64,000 nucleotides of DNA from Aselliscus stoliczkanus (taxonomy: Eukaryota > Chordata > Mammalia > Chiroptera > Hipposideridae): positions 78,219,501 to 78,283,500 of the forward strand of contig CM066734.1 of NCBI GenBank assembly GCA_033961575.1. Direction: 5' to 3'. The notes beneath the pieces were generated by a model. The model searched no databases, had not been told where the DNA came from, and saw only the letters and a list, made by a program, of their open reading frames with translations. Positions 63,384-64,000 of the stretch are shown here, piece after piece. The number at the start of each line of letters is the position of its first letter. Positions within the stretch are counted from its first letter, which is position 1. The translations under genes and the position numbers were made by a program.

Positions 63384-64000
63384 CTCACTAAGTTCTTTGA
63401 ACATCCTTATAACCATTGTATCTGGTAGCTTCATTTGCCTACATATTGTTTAGTTTGTTTTTTTGTTTTGTTTTGTTTTTTATTTGTTTCTTTGTTTTTT
63501 GAGTTTGCTCCTGTTCTTTTATTTGGGACATGTTCTTTACTTTCTTCATTTTGGCTGCCTCTCTTTGTTTATTTGTATGTATTAGGTAGAATTGCTACTT
63601 CTCTCATTCTTGGCAGGGTGACCTTATCAGTAGGTGCTCTGTAGGGATCAGTGGTACAGTCTCCCTGGTCAGCTGTGCATGGTGCTCCAGGAGTGTCCCT
63701 TGAGTGAGTTGTGTGTGCTTTCCTATTACAGTTGAGCTTTGATTGCTATTGACACTTTGGTAGGATTGATCCTCAGGCTGACTGGATGTGGGGTTTGGCC
63801 ACATCCACAGCTTACTGGCTGTTATGTGGGAGGTTTTCCCCATGGAGCAGAATTTTCCCTAGTGGACTCATGCCTGTTGAGACCATCCTTTGTGTGTGCC
63901 ACTTGTGAGGCTTATTGGACTGTGATCTGCTGTGGATAAAGCCAACCTCCAAGTATATTGGTTCTGGGCCTTTTGGGAAGAATCTAGTGCAGGTTCAGGT

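Larger units (their letters stand above)
61245..64000 (-). mobile_element. L1 copy with internal deletion, 5' end beyond the window
   Basis: Minus-strand L1. Going right on the plus strand: 3' UTR with two similar halves (61247-61470 and 61480-61700), then the ORF2 end ('aacaatgctgcaatgaacat', 'gataaatacccagaagtggg'). At about 62121 it jumps to the ORF2 endonuclease ('agtattgctattccagcttt') and ORF2 start ('aatttacattgaaagtaa' region near 62385). Then comes ORF1 (62480-63430: 'tgctgggtagagtagtgttg', 'gagaaatcagctgacaatct') and 5' UTR ('ctgtagggatcagtggtaca') to the window edge. The jump removes most of ORF2, reverse transcriptase included. A foreign insert lies at 63210-63383. Confidence 0.88.

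Overview
This is a 64 kb, AT-rich stretch of mammalian (eukaryotic) nuclear DNA with no convincing functional gene. No open reading frame over 60 codons looks like a living gene; those that are recognisable fall inside retrotransposons, DNA transposons or dead retrocopies. Shared old mammalian repeats (L2, MIR, MER5-type hAT, Tigger1) place it in a placental mammal. The L1 3' UTR type at 61.2-61.7 kb, as I remember it, is laurasiatherian. The dominant young SINE is a short tRNA-related element with A and B boxes and a (A)n tail, and young mariner copies are present. Together these suggest a bat, possibly a yinpterochiropteran, but the species call is an inference and I cannot test it here.

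Layout: 0-2 kb, L1 ORF2 endonuclease fragment abutting an inverted L1 piece. 2-10.6 kb, mostly unassigned AT-rich DNA with an L2, a MER5-like hAT fossil and two SINEs. 10.6-13.5 kb, a dense cluster of two divergent solo LTRs followed at once by an internally deleted Tigger1. 17.9-20.4 kb, a processed pseudogene of MAPRE1 (EB1) carrying a nested L1 insertion. 20.4-22.6 kb, old L1 pieces. 25.5-28.3 kb, a long minus-strand L1 interrupted by an LTR-like insert and a SINE. 30.3-32.4 kb, L2 and L1 pieces. 33.3-35.0 kb, two copies of a long composite SINE. 35.4-37.0 kb, a mariner copy and a solo LTR. 39.4 kb SINE; 41.1 kb second mariner; 44.6-46.3 kb, a processed pseudogene of S100PBP; 47.1 kb solo LTR; 49.7 kb hAT fossil; 50.9 kb solo LTR; 51.5-56.8 kb largely featureless; 57-60.9 kb old L1/HAL1-like material; 61.2-64 kb a minus-strand L1 running off the window.

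The most informative structure is the set of target-site duplications that can be read directly. Five solo LTRs of two related subfamilies each have a 6 bp duplication, which fits class II (betaretrovirus-like) endogenous retroviruses. Eight SINE copies have 8-17 bp duplications, and both pseudogenes show L1-type retroposition marks. The best candidate for something poorly described is the roughly 460 bp composite SINE, present twice, in which the tRNA-like head is joined to a long GC-rich body with its own internal repeats and an AATAAA-containing tail. No gene network, operon or defence system is present.
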